Of a stretch of DNA of 64,000 nucleotides, positions 42,261 through 53,647 are shown piece after piece (within the stretch, counting starts at the first letter, position 1; each line of letters opens with the position of its first letter). This DNA comes from Hericium rajendrae (lineage: Eukaryota; Basidiomycota; Agaricomycetes; Russulales; Hericiaceae). The stretch is from assembly GCA_033439255.1 (NCBI GenBank), contig CM065886.1, positions 558,001-622,000 of the forward strand, written 5' to 3'. The notes beneath the pieces are model-generated. The model was given only the letters and a program-made list of their open reading frames with translations. It had not been told where the DNA came from and did not search any database. Position numbers and translations under genes: made by a program.

Positions 42261-43620
42261 ATGTCTACGCAGTACACAATTCCCGAGACGCACCTTGCGG
42301 TCATCATCCAGCCCAACAAGACCGTCGCTGTAGAGCGCGTGCCCGTCGTGCATCCCGGTCCTGGCGAGGTCCTCATCAAGGTGTCGACTGCGGGGCAGAA
42401 CCCGGCCGACTGTGAGCGTTTTTTTTTTTCGGTCGCAGTGGGCTGCTTATGGATGAACCAAAAATACAGGGAAGGTTATCCAGTTTGACGTGTCGCCGCC
42501 AGGCAAGGGCATCGGTAGCGACCTTGTCGGTACCGTTGTCGAGCTAGGCGCGGGCGTTGAGGGCGTCGCCCTCGGAGAGCGGGTCGGTGCTCTCTCCTGA
42601 AACACATTATTATGATGCTGACGCGTAGGAAATTGTTGCTTACTGAAGGTCGGAGCAGTGCTTGTAGCGCGGCTGCACGAATCGTCCGCATTCCGCGAGT
42701 ACGTTGTTGTGCCGAGCAAGCCGCTCGTTCGCATTCCGGACAACATCTCAGACGAGGTGGCTGCTGGCGTCATGTCTGGGGCCTATAGCGCTGCCTACGC
42801 CTTGTACACGCTACTGGGCTTCCCGCTCAATGCGCCATTCAACAGGTCGATTCTTGTATGGGGTGGCGCCGGTAAGTGTTTGTGCGAAGAGCCCGAGGTG
42901 ATCATTGACGTGGAGTTATAACACAGCCAGCGTTGGATGGTACACCATCCAGCTCGCAAAGATGACCGGTTGGAAGGTTATCGCTACTGCCTCGCCGCAC
43001 AACCACGAGCTGCTCAAATCCATTGGCGCCGACTATGTATTCGATTACCGTGAGTCCGACGTCTTGGAGAAGATCGTCCTTGCTGCTGGGCAGGGCGGCG
43101 TCGACTACCTCATGGACGCGGTCAGCGCAGACGGCAGCTACCACGTGGCGAGCAGAGCGCTGCGGAAGGATGGGCCGCGCAAGGCATCAGTCCTCCTGCC
43201 CATCCTCGATCACGAGAAATTGGATCCGACGGTAGAGTATCGGAGGCTTGCAATCTTCCCAATGCTGGGCAAGGAGTTTCCATATGAGTTCATGGGGCTC
43301 AAAGTGTACCATCCTGTGAGTCCTACAGTTGTGCATGTGCATACAGCCCTCTAAACCCTGCGATAGTACAGCGAGAGTGATCTCCAGTTCGGTCTGGACA
43401 TCAGCAAGCGCATCGAGGAATGGTTGCGAGATGGTCGGATCACGCCGCTCCCGACCGCCGTGAGGCCTGGTGGCTTGAATGGGGTGCAGGCCGGTCTGCA
43501 GTATATGATGGACGGGAAGGTAAGTCAGAATCTTCATCGAATGTTATGGTAGCTCACAGTCTTCATTTGCAGGTCTCGGCTACCAAGCTTGTGTACAAGA
43601 TCGCTGATACTTCTGCTTGA
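42261..43620 (+). CDS. Zinc-type (MDR) dehydrogenase, trans-enoyl reductase-like
   Basis: Six exons: 42261-42411, 42470-42582, 42649-42871, 42927-43315, 43367-43519, 43573-43620, giving about 358 residues. The N-terminal GroES-like fold (HPGPGEVLIKVSTAGQNPAD) is followed by GIGSDLVGTVVELGAGV, REYVVVPS and the Rossmann coenzyme site, where VWGGAG is split by an intron before SVGWYTIQLAK. Then come HNHELLKSIGADYVFDYRES and a C-terminal RPGGLNGVQAGLQYM. No structural-zinc Cys cluster is seen, so it groups with the NADPH-dependent enoyl reductase/ToxD-type MDR proteins, often associated with secondary metabolism. The substrate is unknown, and no polyketide synthase is nearby. The exon 2/3 junction is ambiguous: donor GTCGGT at 42583, or GTGCTC at 42587 with acceptor at 42658. 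Confidence 0.88.
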
Positions 43621-44076
43621 TCTATACCTGAACGGATAAGATGGATCGAAGAAGGTTAGGTCGCCTCTGAAGATGGGAGCTCGATGCTCGTGTTGTACGG
43701 AGGATACCCGTGTCATTCCATATGCAGTCGTATGATGTATTCCTTGGGGTCTTCTAATTGAAGGACTGTCAAGTAACCTTCGCGTCACGCATTCTTTAAG
43801 GTCGGAGTTAGCCGCAAATTATTGTGGATGCAATCGACATTGAAACTGTGCCGCATACTACTCCCTTAGATATGCCAGCTGACTTATTCTTGAATTCAAC
43901 CACGATCAACGACAGAAATGCTTTTGACCCAAATAAAATTTAAATGCTTACAGAAGGCAGATGTAGTATAATCAGTCCACGGGGTTGGTATCTAGTGCAC
44001 CGCAGCATTACCGCATATACAGGCAACGCATATACACACCCATGTCGCCCCTCGCCCGCCACGCCCGCCACGCCCG
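43621..44076. other. Region between converging dehydrogenase and NIPA genes
   Basis: AT-rich 3' flank shared by two converging genes. No further feature seen. Confidence 0.5.
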
Positions 44077-45665
44077 CTATCGCGATCCCGGCCGTGGGGA
44101 TCCCGCCCCATGCGGCGAGTGCGAATGGCTGCGCGAGCCGCTCCGGTCGGAACGCAGACGCGTGTGCTCGGTCGCGTGCTCGAGCTCGTCGTCGTCGTCA
44201 TGATCGTCGTCTTCCGACAGCCGCTGGAGCCCCACCGCGTCCGGGTGCTCCGCGTCGTCCTCGAACGCGTTGAACAGCGTCGATGACTGTGCACGGTACA
44301 GCGCGGAGCCGCGCCGCGCATGCCCGGGGGCCGCCCACCCGTCCAGCGAGGCCCGGCCCTGCAACGAGAGGCGCGGGTTCATTAAGCCGCTCTCCAGAGC
44401 GTGTCCGTTGACAGAAGCGTCGGGTTTGCGTGAGAGTTCGAGGAGATGGATGCCGAGGAAAGTGACGACGAAGCCCGCGATGAGCGAGATGGTGTTCGTC
44501 GGGTTATCGGTGTTGAAGCCTTGGAAAAGGATGAGGGAAGCGACAATCGTCGCGGTGGAGAAGCAGACGTAGTACATGGGATTAACGCTGGGAGAGGTGG
44601 TTGTGTAAGTATGGTAGATCGCTGCGACCTGGCACTGACAAGAACGTACACGTTCGTCGAGAAGGTGTCGAGGGCCTTGTTAAAGTAGTTCATCTGTGTT
44701 ACTATACAACCCGCGATAATGATGCCAAATACGTATGTACTTGGGTGGGTAAATTGGTTGCTGCCGGCTAGTGTCAACTTGACTGCGATGCCGAAGCCCT
44801 TGATGGCCATGATAGAGATTGAGCCGACGAGCGAGCAGATTGAGACGTAAACGATGGGGTTGGTGCGACCATAGCGGGGGGAAACGGAGTATATCATGAT
44901 GAGGGTAAAAACAAGGACGGAGAGGCAGTACATCAGGAAACCTGAAAAAAAAGGCATCTATAACTGGAACATAATCCGAAAGAAAGGAAGACGCACCTGG
45001 CTGTACTGCATAGTGAAGGATTTCATCGACTGTAGTGATTTCCTTGTCTTCTGGCGCGTGTAGGACGATGATGAGGGAGCCTATTAGACAAAACGTGCAT
45101 CCTAGTCGTCCTAGGTGTCCTAGCACTTCCCCGAGTAGGTATGACGCCAATATTGCACTATGATCACAGTCTAAACGCGTTGATTCAAAAACGCTCAACG
45201 GGTCGAACGCACCCGATGATCACGCTGAGAGCACCTAGTGGTGTGACCAATATTGGCGGTGCGAAGGAGTAGGCTGCGAAGTTCGCCACTGGAAGAGGAT
45301 GGGTCCGAAGCACTCAGATGGGCCATCAAAATCCAATATAATGCACTCACGTTCTCCTAACACCACTGTGTATCGAATGTCATTCCAACGACGTACTCAG
45401 CACACGCGATCATTTGAACTCACAAGTAAGTATCCCCGCCCACCATATTGGATTCTTGAGATACGCATAATCGTCCGACGCGGCTGCATACGCGCTTCCC
45501 CGCTCCGCAGCATCGTTCAAACCCTACACCGACAGCGAATCAGCGCACAAATCAGATCTCCAAGCTACGGTTGTTCTGCACCTTTTTAGTGATAATAAAG
45601 CTCGTGCCGATGGCTACCGAGCTGGACATCGCCAGCGCGAGTCCTATGTATTTGTCGTCTACCAT
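44077..45665 (-). CDS. NIPA-family magnesium transporter
   Basis: Seven exons: 45665-45582, 45523-45424, 45365-45351 (15 nt), 45288-45213, 45157-44997, 44941-44650, 44587-44077. They total 1,239 nt (412 residues) and all phases agree. The start MVDDKYIGLALAMSSS followed by IGTSFIITKKG is the family hallmark. Next come [78 protein letters not shown] and STNVVNPMYYVCFST. About nine hydrophobic segments are visible, then a His/Asp/Ser-rich cytoplasmic tail with an Asp run (DDDHDDDDE). NIPA proteins carry Mg2+ across endosomal or plasma membranes. The 15-nt third exon is real in the sense that removing it breaks the conserved VLGEL motif. Confidence 0.92.
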
Positions 45666-46604
45666 GAAAAGCGGGTCGGGCCGTTGTTATGGGTAAAGGA
45701 GTGAAAGGCCCGAGGAATGAGAAGATCGTGAGGTCGGCTGGATGTATGGGGGGCGATGGTGTTCACGCTGTGCCAGCCTGTCAGACAATTGGGTTCGGTC
45801 GTGATGCGGGGTCTCTGGTGTAGCGCAGTGTCCGAGGGCCCGGAAGTAGCCATTTTCTTCCGAGTAGCCTCGGCTTCCGCCCTCGGCACTTCCGTTTCTT
45901 TCCTGAAAATCGTGAAGCTATGGCGTAAACATTTGAGCTGAGACCCGCCGTGTCTTTGCACTTCTGTGCTCATTTGCTGGCTGCTCACGAGATAGAGAGC
46001 GGTCTCGCGTGAGTGTTCTTTATCAGCCGTGTATCTCCGTTAGAGAACACAGAAACTAACCAACAAAAGACACCATGTCAACTATTTCTCTAACGGTTTC
46101 GTCTCGCTGATCTAATCTTGAGGTCCTGTGGCTAGCCGGTCCTTAAACCCTGCAGCTTTAGAGACATCTATTTCGTACTGAAATTGGCTTAGCAGGCTGT
46201 GTTTCAACCTTGCTTTGCTCGTTTCGAATAGCATTCGGACCTCCCGACATCACAGTCTAGGACCTGGCCTTCCTCCGGCCGACCCGCAGCTATTCCTAGA
46301 AACTTGCAGAAATCCGGGCCACAGATGCGCCCGCCTTAGCATCGCTTTCCAAGATCTACGAGATGGTGATAGCGCACGAGTTTATGATACCCAGTTCCCG
46401 AAGGCAAGCCGATATTCTTGACGTACTTATGGGTCTTACGTAGCTCACTGCATGTGTGGTCCAAGCGCGGAAGTGCTTACGAGACTGCGACAGCTGCCTA
46501 CATTGCTGTACATATAAACAGACAGGATCTGTCACCTCAACCAGTACAGACCACCTGTGTTACTCTCGAGAGATACCCGTACGAAACTCATCACTTTCAT
46601 CTTT
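45666..46604. other. Intergenic region upstream of kinase-like gene 1
   Basis: No supported gene. The last 60 bp (CACCTGTGTTACTCTCGAGAGATACC...GAAACTCATC) resemble the sequence just upstream of the second kinase-like gene, so the gene pair shares its promoter-proximal DNA. Confidence 0.5.
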
Positions 46605-47566
46605 ATGTCGATATACCAGCTCAGAGGTACTCTCGAGGATGTCGTGAACGCCTATCTCCAAGGCAGAGACACAGATGCACCATTTGCCGAGATGGTGTTG
46701 ACGCACCCCTGGTTCGAAGCCGTAGATGATGATGTTCCACAATTCCTGCCATTTCCGTCTATGATTCGCCACGCAGAAAGAATGGTGCCGAAATTGGTCT
46801 ACGACCCGGCCAAGTTAGAATTCCTAGAGACCATCCACGAGTCAGCCTCGAATGCCGTATTCAAGGTGAATTGGGAAGGAGAGCTGCGTGCTCTTAAAGT
46901 GGTGGGTCACGTCGACGTATATTTTGTCTGTGCAGTCTTCTGATATATGAATAGAACCATCTTATCTTGTCCGACATGCAAAGAGATGACAATCTACGTC
47001 AACACAGTATATCACAAGGAGGCCCTTTGGCAGACCGCTTTGCCAACGAGTTGAAAGCGTACAATCGTCTCCTTCAATGCGGTCTGTGCGAGACGGGATT
47101 AGTACCGCATCCATATGGCTGGTTTGTTTTCATGGGCTTCGATGACCCATGCTGGCAGCCCCCGCAGAACGGCGGTGGCTCAACCGTCTTCTCCGCCTCC
47201 CCGTATGACAAGTGGCTCAGAAACTTCAAGGAGGAGATACGATGGCCTCGTGCGCTGCTTCTTGAATGGATTGATGCCCCGCGGTTGGTCGCCCCTAGTA
47301 TGACTTCTGATCAGTTCCGTTGTCTATTCGTTGCATGGGAGAGTATTCACAAGGCACGGATCATACATAACGACCTGGCACTTCGGAATACTTTTGCCCG
47401 GGGGTCAAAGGTCGTTATCATAGATTTTGACAGGGCGGAAATCTTACCGCCAGATAGCGATGTCGAGACGGTGTCTACGACGATAGACGTTGACAAGGCC
47501 ATCTCGTCTCTCTTCGATAAAGCGCAATATACAAAAGAGATCGAGGATGGCAAAGCGAAAAAATGA
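46605..47566 (+). CDS. Small kinase-like protein, paralogue 1 (HND/DFD)
   Basis: Exons 46605-46901 and 46955-47566 (53-bp intron) give 302 residues. The reduced protein-kinase fold has AVFKVNWEGELRALKV as the beta3 Lys strand, LLLEWI as hinge, IHNDLALRN as catalytic loop and VIIDFDRAE in place of DFG. The glycine-rich loop is weak. The catalytic loop has Asn where Arg of HRD is usual but keeps Asp and the downstream Asn, so activity is possible. The family (short kinase-like proteins with a DFD metal motif) is abundant in agaricomycetes and functionally uncharacterised. The paralogue 2 kb downstream shares about two thirds of the residues, the same intron and upstream DNA. Confidence 0.8.
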
Positions 47567-47799
47567 GCTGTTGCGTGAGGAGGGCCCAGGTTGCTGGGGA
47601 ATGCTGGATCGTTGCATCCGTGAGTTCACCGGGAAGGCTCCAGTGCTCATGGAATCTCATTGTGTGATTGCACAGCATCTTATACGCCTAAACCGTGCTT
47701 CATCGTACCAATTCGTAATCTAGGTTTGGGAAACTTATTCGGCGATTCTGTGTATCTACGTACTCAAGACATTCGCTGCGGCGTAAGTAACGCTGCATG

Positions 47800-48135
47800 A
47801 GTGGTTCAACACGGAACACTGACCTTACCGGCTTTCATGTACTTAATTCAACCCATCTTGAAATCCTGCCAGTCCGCTCGATATCACGGTGGGCTGTATG
47901 GCTCGCAGCCGGTCATCGCGCAGCCATTCTTCACGCACTTGCTGAAACTCAGGCCAAACCGTGCACCGGCATCGTTACGCTGCCATACAGTCAACCCTTT
48001 ACATGCTCGAGGCTGTGGCAGTGTGCGACTCACCGGGAAGTACTAGTACGTGCCCGCATAGCTGACCTCCTTGTTCAGCATCGAGATCAGTCAGTGCTTG
48101 GCTGTCTGGTCCAGGTCGCGTGTGTCAAGCAAGGC
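47800..48135 (-). pseudogene. C-terminal relic of the zinc-type dehydrogenase
   Basis: On the minus strand, near 48110-48050, ATGCTGAACAAGGAGGTCAGCTATGC matches the relic at 25885-25912 and the LNKEVSY part of the dehydrogenase family. Further along, EEWLRDDR (about 47925-47900) matches EEWLRDGR of the intact gene at 42.3-43.6 kb. Stops and frame changes are frequent. It sits between the two kinase-like genes. Confidence 0.65.
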
Positions 48136-48610
48136 AGGCGTTAGCCCTGCTTGCCTTGGTTAATCTTTGCATGGTGCATTTCTCGCCAGCTGACAGCTTC
48201 CATCGTCAGAGGCCGCCTCTAAACACATAGTCGACCCCGCCTGGGCTGGCAGCTGCAACGAAGACGCTTAGCATAGTGATACACTGTCAAACAGCCAACT
48301 CGTCTCATTCTCGCGATTTCTACTTGAAATAGTGGTTCTGCCCGTTGCTGGGGGCATTTTTATACTGATCGCAAGTTGCCTCGATCAAGCCTCGATGCTC
48401 AGAGAAGATGTTCTTGAGTTTCCCATATTTTCATATTTTTCATATTTATTTTCGATTTATGGAATCGCATCGCGTGGCGGAGGATTTCTGAAACTATAAA
48501 AAAATGATCGATGAAGCTCGAAGATTCGACTTTCAGTGGGCGGAACTCCGAAACCACTTGTGTTGCTCTCTCAAGGCTTACTACTTCCCTGAAACTCATC
48601 GCTCTCAAAC
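48136..48610. other. Spacer before kinase-like gene 2
   Basis: No gene. A palindromic AT-rich patch (CATATTTTCATATTTTTCATATTT) lies at 48423-48447. Confidence 0.5.
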
Positions 48611-49554
48611 ATGTCCAATTCGATATATCGGATCACAGGTACTCCCGAGGACGTTGCGAATCTCTATCTCCAAGGCAGAGACCCAACTGCACCGTTTCCG
48701 GAGAGGGTTTCAACGGACCACTGGTCGGAAGCCAGGGACCACGATACTCCGCAATATGTGGATGCAGAATCCACGATCTGCCACGCCGACAGAACGATGC
48801 CAAAAGTGGTCTACGATCCGGCCAAGCTGGAATTTCTAGACACCGTCCATGAATCCGGTAAAAATGCTGTATTCAAAGTGAAGTGGGAAGGAGAGCTACG
48901 TGCTCTTAAAGTGGTGGGTCACTTCAATACACGTTTGATCCGTTCAGTGTCCTGAGCCTCGACTAGAACCATCTTGTCCTGTCCGACATGCAGAACGACC
49001 ACAACTTACGTGTAATCAAAAGGGACCTGAAGAAGATGCCATCAAGGGCAGTTCCTCTGCCGGATCGCTTTGCCAATGAACTGAAGGCATACAATCGTCT
49101 CCTTCAAACTAATGTTTGCGAGAACGGATTTGTACCGCGTCCATATGGCTGGTTCATTTTCACGGGCTTCGACGACCCGTACTGGCAGACCAAGCAGGAT
49201 GGCAGCCTTCCCGCCTCACCGTACGACAGGTGGCTCAAGAACTTTAAGGAGGAGATGCGGTCGCCTCGTGCGCTGCTCCTTGAATGGATCGAGACCCCAC
49301 GGTTGAAAACGCCTAAGATAACATCCGATCAATTCCGTTGTATTTTCAAAGCATTCGAGGAACTGCACAGGGCACGGATTATGCATCGCGACGTCTCGCC
49401 TCGCCATTTCTTTGTTCGGGGGTCAAAGATCGTCATCATAGATTTCGATGTGGCGGCAATATCACCACCAGATAGCGATGTGGATATGGTGGCTACGACG
49501 ATGGAGGTTCGAGACGCTCTGTGGAACCTCTTCCTTAAAGAAGAATACATGTAG
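48611..49554 (+). CDS. Small kinase-like protein, paralogue 2 (HRD/DFD)
   Basis: Exons 48611-48913 and 48967-49554 with a 53-bp intron at the same place as in paralogue 1; 296 residues. Blocks: LEFLDTVHESGKNAVFKVKWEGE, LPDRFANELKAYNRLLQ, RPYGWFIFTGFDDPYW, LLLEWIETPRL, MHRDVSPRHF and IIDFDVAAI. Here HRD is intact, but the catalytic-loop Asn (HRDxxxxN) is His, the reverse of paralogue 1. Both keep Asp of DFD. It is probably a tandem duplication product, with a dehydrogenase relic left between the copies. Substrate and role are unknown. Confidence 0.8.
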
Positions 49555-49984
49555 GTTCAAGATTCAGGAAAGCGAAGTGGTAGAACTAGCTGCTGCGAGG
49601 ATTCACGAGCGTTGATTCAAATTACTGATTTGCACGTCGACCTTAGGATATGACGGAATTGTGTACGTATGTGATAGAATCTAGCAAAACTGAGATGGGA
49701 TACAGATCCACTGGAGATGTGTTTGGTCTCAACTGGTGACGCTTAAAAGCCTCATACTTGGACGTCTTCACCGAGGTCCGGCATTGCCAGACGCACGAAG
49801 CCAACCTTACGACACATGGCAAGGGCGTCGCTTTACGGATGCAGATATCGTCTCAGTTGGTTTTCTCCAGGTCAACTGATACACTCTGCACTCACCTTCG
49901 ACGTGGGGGCTTAGCCGAGGCGATGAAGTGTCCTTTGATCATTGCCAACAAAAAGGGTCCCTCGCATCTGACCCGACGAGACTA

Positions 49985-50200
49985 AGGATTTGAAAAGTAC
50001 TGCAACGAGTCGAAGGCATCCGACGTGAAGTGGGACGAGGAAGCCATGCGCTTTGAAAGTGGTACACCGTCAACTCACCATGTCGATCGTAGCCTAGACC
50101 TGACCGGCCTACGTACATCCTCGACTCGAGTATCGATCCAGTCATCGTGGGCTTCGACATAGAGCAGACCTTGCCCGAGATGAGGCGTAGGAATCGAGGG
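49985..50200 (+). pseudogene. Relic of a third kinase-like copy
   Basis: GAGTCGAAGGCATCCGACGTGAAGTGGGACGAGGAAGCC (50009-50047 region) corresponds to the NAVFKVKWEGELRAL strand of the two intact genes, and GTGGTACACC follows where those genes have their intron donor. Shortly after, SSIDPVIVGFDIEQTLPE matches RGSKIVIIDFDVAAISPP. The central part is deleted and the frame is broken. Confidence 0.6.
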
Positions 50201-50666
50201 AAATGACGGAAGGTATAGCGCATTGGTCCGCATAGTGCGATATGGCATGAGAAACCTGAATGAGAAGAGAAATCTCTCGCCTGCACGATCGCTGTTGAAT
50301 GTTGGACGAGACGACGCATGCCTGAGATTGGTGTGCAGATGACCTGGTGTCAGCGCTAGCGGTGATGAGATCGTCTACGCAATGAAGAATACCCGAAAGA
50401 GTTACGCATGGTGACCATGGGGCTGCTGTCATTCGAGATCTTCACTTGCAATAGGGAACAAAACGGGCCTTCCGGGAGTGGCTGCCGAGCTTAGAGAATA
50501 TGAATCTAACGGGCCGAAGCACGAGGAAGGGGATATCATTCGATCGAACAACATAAAAAGGGTCGAAGAGCAGAAGCCGGGTCGGTGCAGCCAGAAATAC
50601 AACCACAACATCATCATTTAAATAAACTAGAAGGCAATCAACGCACTTAAACAGACTATCCAGGCC
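50201..50666. other. Spacer between kinase relic and ChAPs gene
   Basis: No supported gene. Presumed 3' flank of the minus-strand ChAPs gene. Confidence 0.45.
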
Positions 50667-53647
50667 TCAGAAATCGTGTCCCTCGACCTTGAACGCCTGT
50701 CCATAGTTTAGGTAGCTCTGCATGATGGCCAGGATCGGCTCCGGCAGGCCCATGCTGACAAGCGTGTTCCAGATTTTTGCGTGGCCGTGGATCTGCTCGA
50801 GCTTGAAGAAGCAGCGGGCGATCTGCGTCGGGTACTGCACAACCCCCGGCGGCATGAGTTCACAGAATCAAGCAGATGGATGGAAGAGAACTGACCCTGA
50901 GCTCGGCGTACTCGCCATGTTGGTATGCCGCCACACGGATCCCGGCCTGCAGCGAGCGCATCATGTCGCCCTCGTCTGCATAGATATCCAGCAGCTTCGA
51001 CCACGGTTTGATGGAGTAGCGCGGCGAATCGAGGCAGCGTTGGTACGCCTCCTTCGCTTCCTCCTTGTGATGCAGGCGCACGCCAAGGTCGCCGAGTATC
51101 TCCCACTCCATTCCCGTCTTGCGGTACGCGACATGCTGCGTCTTGAAGTGTGCAACTTCAGCCCGGAAGATAGTCCATACTCGCAGATCCTGCATGAGTT
51201 GCGTCAGCCAAAAATGCAAGCACGTCTATGCCATGAATATAACCTCATAAAGAACCATGAAGAGATTGTCCAGCCACCGCTCGCAAAGTCGCTTGTTGCT
51301 GAATGAAAACGGTTCCTGCGGTGTCCCGTTGTTCGATGTGGCCGATGTGGATGGGCCCGACACCTCGTTGTTCTCCGGCTCGTTCTCACCCGCAGCTGCC
51401 TGCACAGGCTGCTGCAGTTCCGGGCCAACAGTGACCCCATTCGGCTCCGCCTTTGCATCCCCATTAGCATCCTGCCCATCCCCATTAACCTCCTTTTGCC
51501 CATCCCCCTCAGCCTCCTCCTGTCCATCCCCCTCAGCCTCCTCCTGTCCATCTCCATTCACTCCCTCCTGCCTCCCGATCTCCCGACTCGACTCCGTCGA
51601 GATACGGATCGTAGGCAGCCCATTCGCAGGCTCCGGTTCCTGCTCGGCCTCCGCAGCCGTCAGTGACGTGGGGCTCTTGAAGTCCATGTTGCTCTTCGAG
51701 CCTTTCGTCGACCCGCGCCGCGACACCATGCCCCTCGTCGACGCATCGTCGTCGTCGTCCTCATCACGTCGTGGAACTGCAGTCCCGTCCTCGTGGATCA
51801 CGACGTCCGGGCCTGCATCGTCTCCATTCGCGACTGCCTGGATCTCGGTCTGCGCCTTCTGCATGCGGTATTCCTCTTCCATGACGAACACGGCGCTCCG
51901 CGTCTTGAGCAGCTCGTCCCATCCGATGTGGGACACAAGACGGGTGAGGAGGGAGTATGCGCGAGCCCAAGTGCCACGGAGACCGGGGGCGGGCAGGCGT
52001 TGCAGGGCAGGGTCGGCCTGTAAAGACTGTCAAGTTACTAGTAAGAGCAATGGATGAAAGTAGACGGACCTCGTCATCTTCCGTTTTTTCGCGTTCGGGA
52101 AGCACCTCTAGTACGGCACGCTTCACAGGCTGGTGTAGGCGGGCAGCTGGGATATTCCGATGCGCGTCGCGGCCGTTGTAGGTGAACATTGGACATGAGT
52201 TGAGCGTCAATAGAGCCTGGCACCCATCTCGTCAGTGAACAGAGAGCAAGGCCGAGGAGAAGAGCATACAGCCTCGCACTCCCCGAGATCGATGTATATA
52301 TCCGTCAGTTTTTCCCAAGTGACGAACTCGCTTGGTGCGCAGTTCACGGCTTGCCGCGCAAGCTTGAGCGCCCAGTCATTCTTGCCTTTCGAGCGGAGGA
52401 AGTCGCACTGAGTGTGTAGGAGTGTGTATGATTGGGGAGTTTGCTTCATCACGTTTGACATGATTTGGACGGCTTTTACTTCTTCGTCTTTTATAATAAT
52501 GATAGATTGAGTAAAATCGTAATTTTGAATGTCGACAAGGAACGTACTCATGCCGATGTAGCTTCTTGCAAGGAGTGACGCAACCTCAGGTTCCTTGACA
52601 GTCAGCTTCTCAAAAAGGTTCGCAGCGTGTTGGTATCGTCCACTGTCACCGAAGTACTTCATGATGGCTGCTGTCAGGTGGTTTGACACGACCGTGGCAA
52701 CTTGGATTTCTGGGTCCGAGCCGACCTGCCAGCCTGTGCGACGTGAGACTTGCTGCATTGTAATAACGGCTGTCACGTACCTTTCATGAATAGCGTCTCA
52801 GCAGCCTGCAGGAAGCGAATTTCTGCTTCTGGGGTAGCTATTGGTTCTAGTCGACGGTACGCGTCCAAGTAGTATGTTGGGTCGTCGGAGTAGAGGATGG
52901 CACGGAGGATGGCAGAGAGATAGGTTTCTTGCCAGATTTCTGGAGTTGCTTCGTGTCTGAAAAGATGCATATATTCACATTAGAATTGATCTGGAAGCGA
53001 ATGATGAGCCACGCACCGCTCGCCGCGAAGATCTATCACTGAGGCAATGACACCTCCAGGAATCTTCACATCCACACGAACGTCCACTCTCGAAAACGCG
53101 TTAAAGCAGCTGTAGCACGTAGCATGTTCGGCATGTCAGATCCTATGGCAAGGAGAAAGCAAAGCACACACCAGTAGCACCCATTCTTCACCTTCCACGT
53201 TGGCTTGTTCGAGAACCACGCTTGCGGCTCCTCGATGGCATACGTGAGTGAGTTGATATACGCAGCCAAGGAGGCCGACGAGGACGCGTCAATACCGGAA
53301 ATATAGTGATAGGATCCAAGCTGCACATGCAACCACGTCAAGACATCATGCATTAGGGCTACAAGTGTATGCACTCACATCGCGCTGCCCACTCTTGCCC
53401 GTGCTCTTCACGACATGACACAAGTCCGGGGGTCCGAGTTCGCGAAAGGTCGCTGTATTCAGAACTGTCAGTAATAATAAACACGTCGAGAAGCCGTCGG
53501 CATTTACATAGGGCTTCGGTCCGGGCGAGTAACGATTCGCCTATATCCACCTAGCCGTATACGTTTAGCTTGCAGTTACAAACCACATATAGCTATTCGC
53601 CGCACCTCAAAGATCTCGGGGATGTCTTTGAAAGTTGCGTCCGCCAT
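50667..53647 (-). CDS. Exomer cargo adaptor, Chs5-Arf1p-binding protein (ChAPs) family
   Basis: ATG 53647 (MADATFKDIPEIFE, then intron, VDIGESLLARTEALCK) to TGA 50669-50667. At least ten exons. Family blocks follow in order: DLCHVVKSTGKSG...GSYHYISGIDASS, AFSRVDVRVDVKIPGGV, TYLSAILRAILYSDD, EAEIRFLQAAETLFMKG, YQHAANLFEKL, LLHTQCDFLRSKGKNDWALKLA, WEKLTDIYIDLGECEAAL, CPMFTYNGRDA, a Ser/Glu-rich insertion with EEAEGDGQ repeats (about 51480-51560), ERWLDNLFMVLYEDLRVW, EWEILGDLGVRLHHKEEA and IARCFFKLEQIHGHAKIW. ChAPs (Bch1, Bud7, Bch2 and Chs6 in yeast) are TPR-like proteins. With Chs5 and Arf1 they form exomer at the trans-Golgi and export chitin synthase and other cargo. Most fungi have one or two; this one could be Bch1- or Bud7-like. 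Confidence 0.9.
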
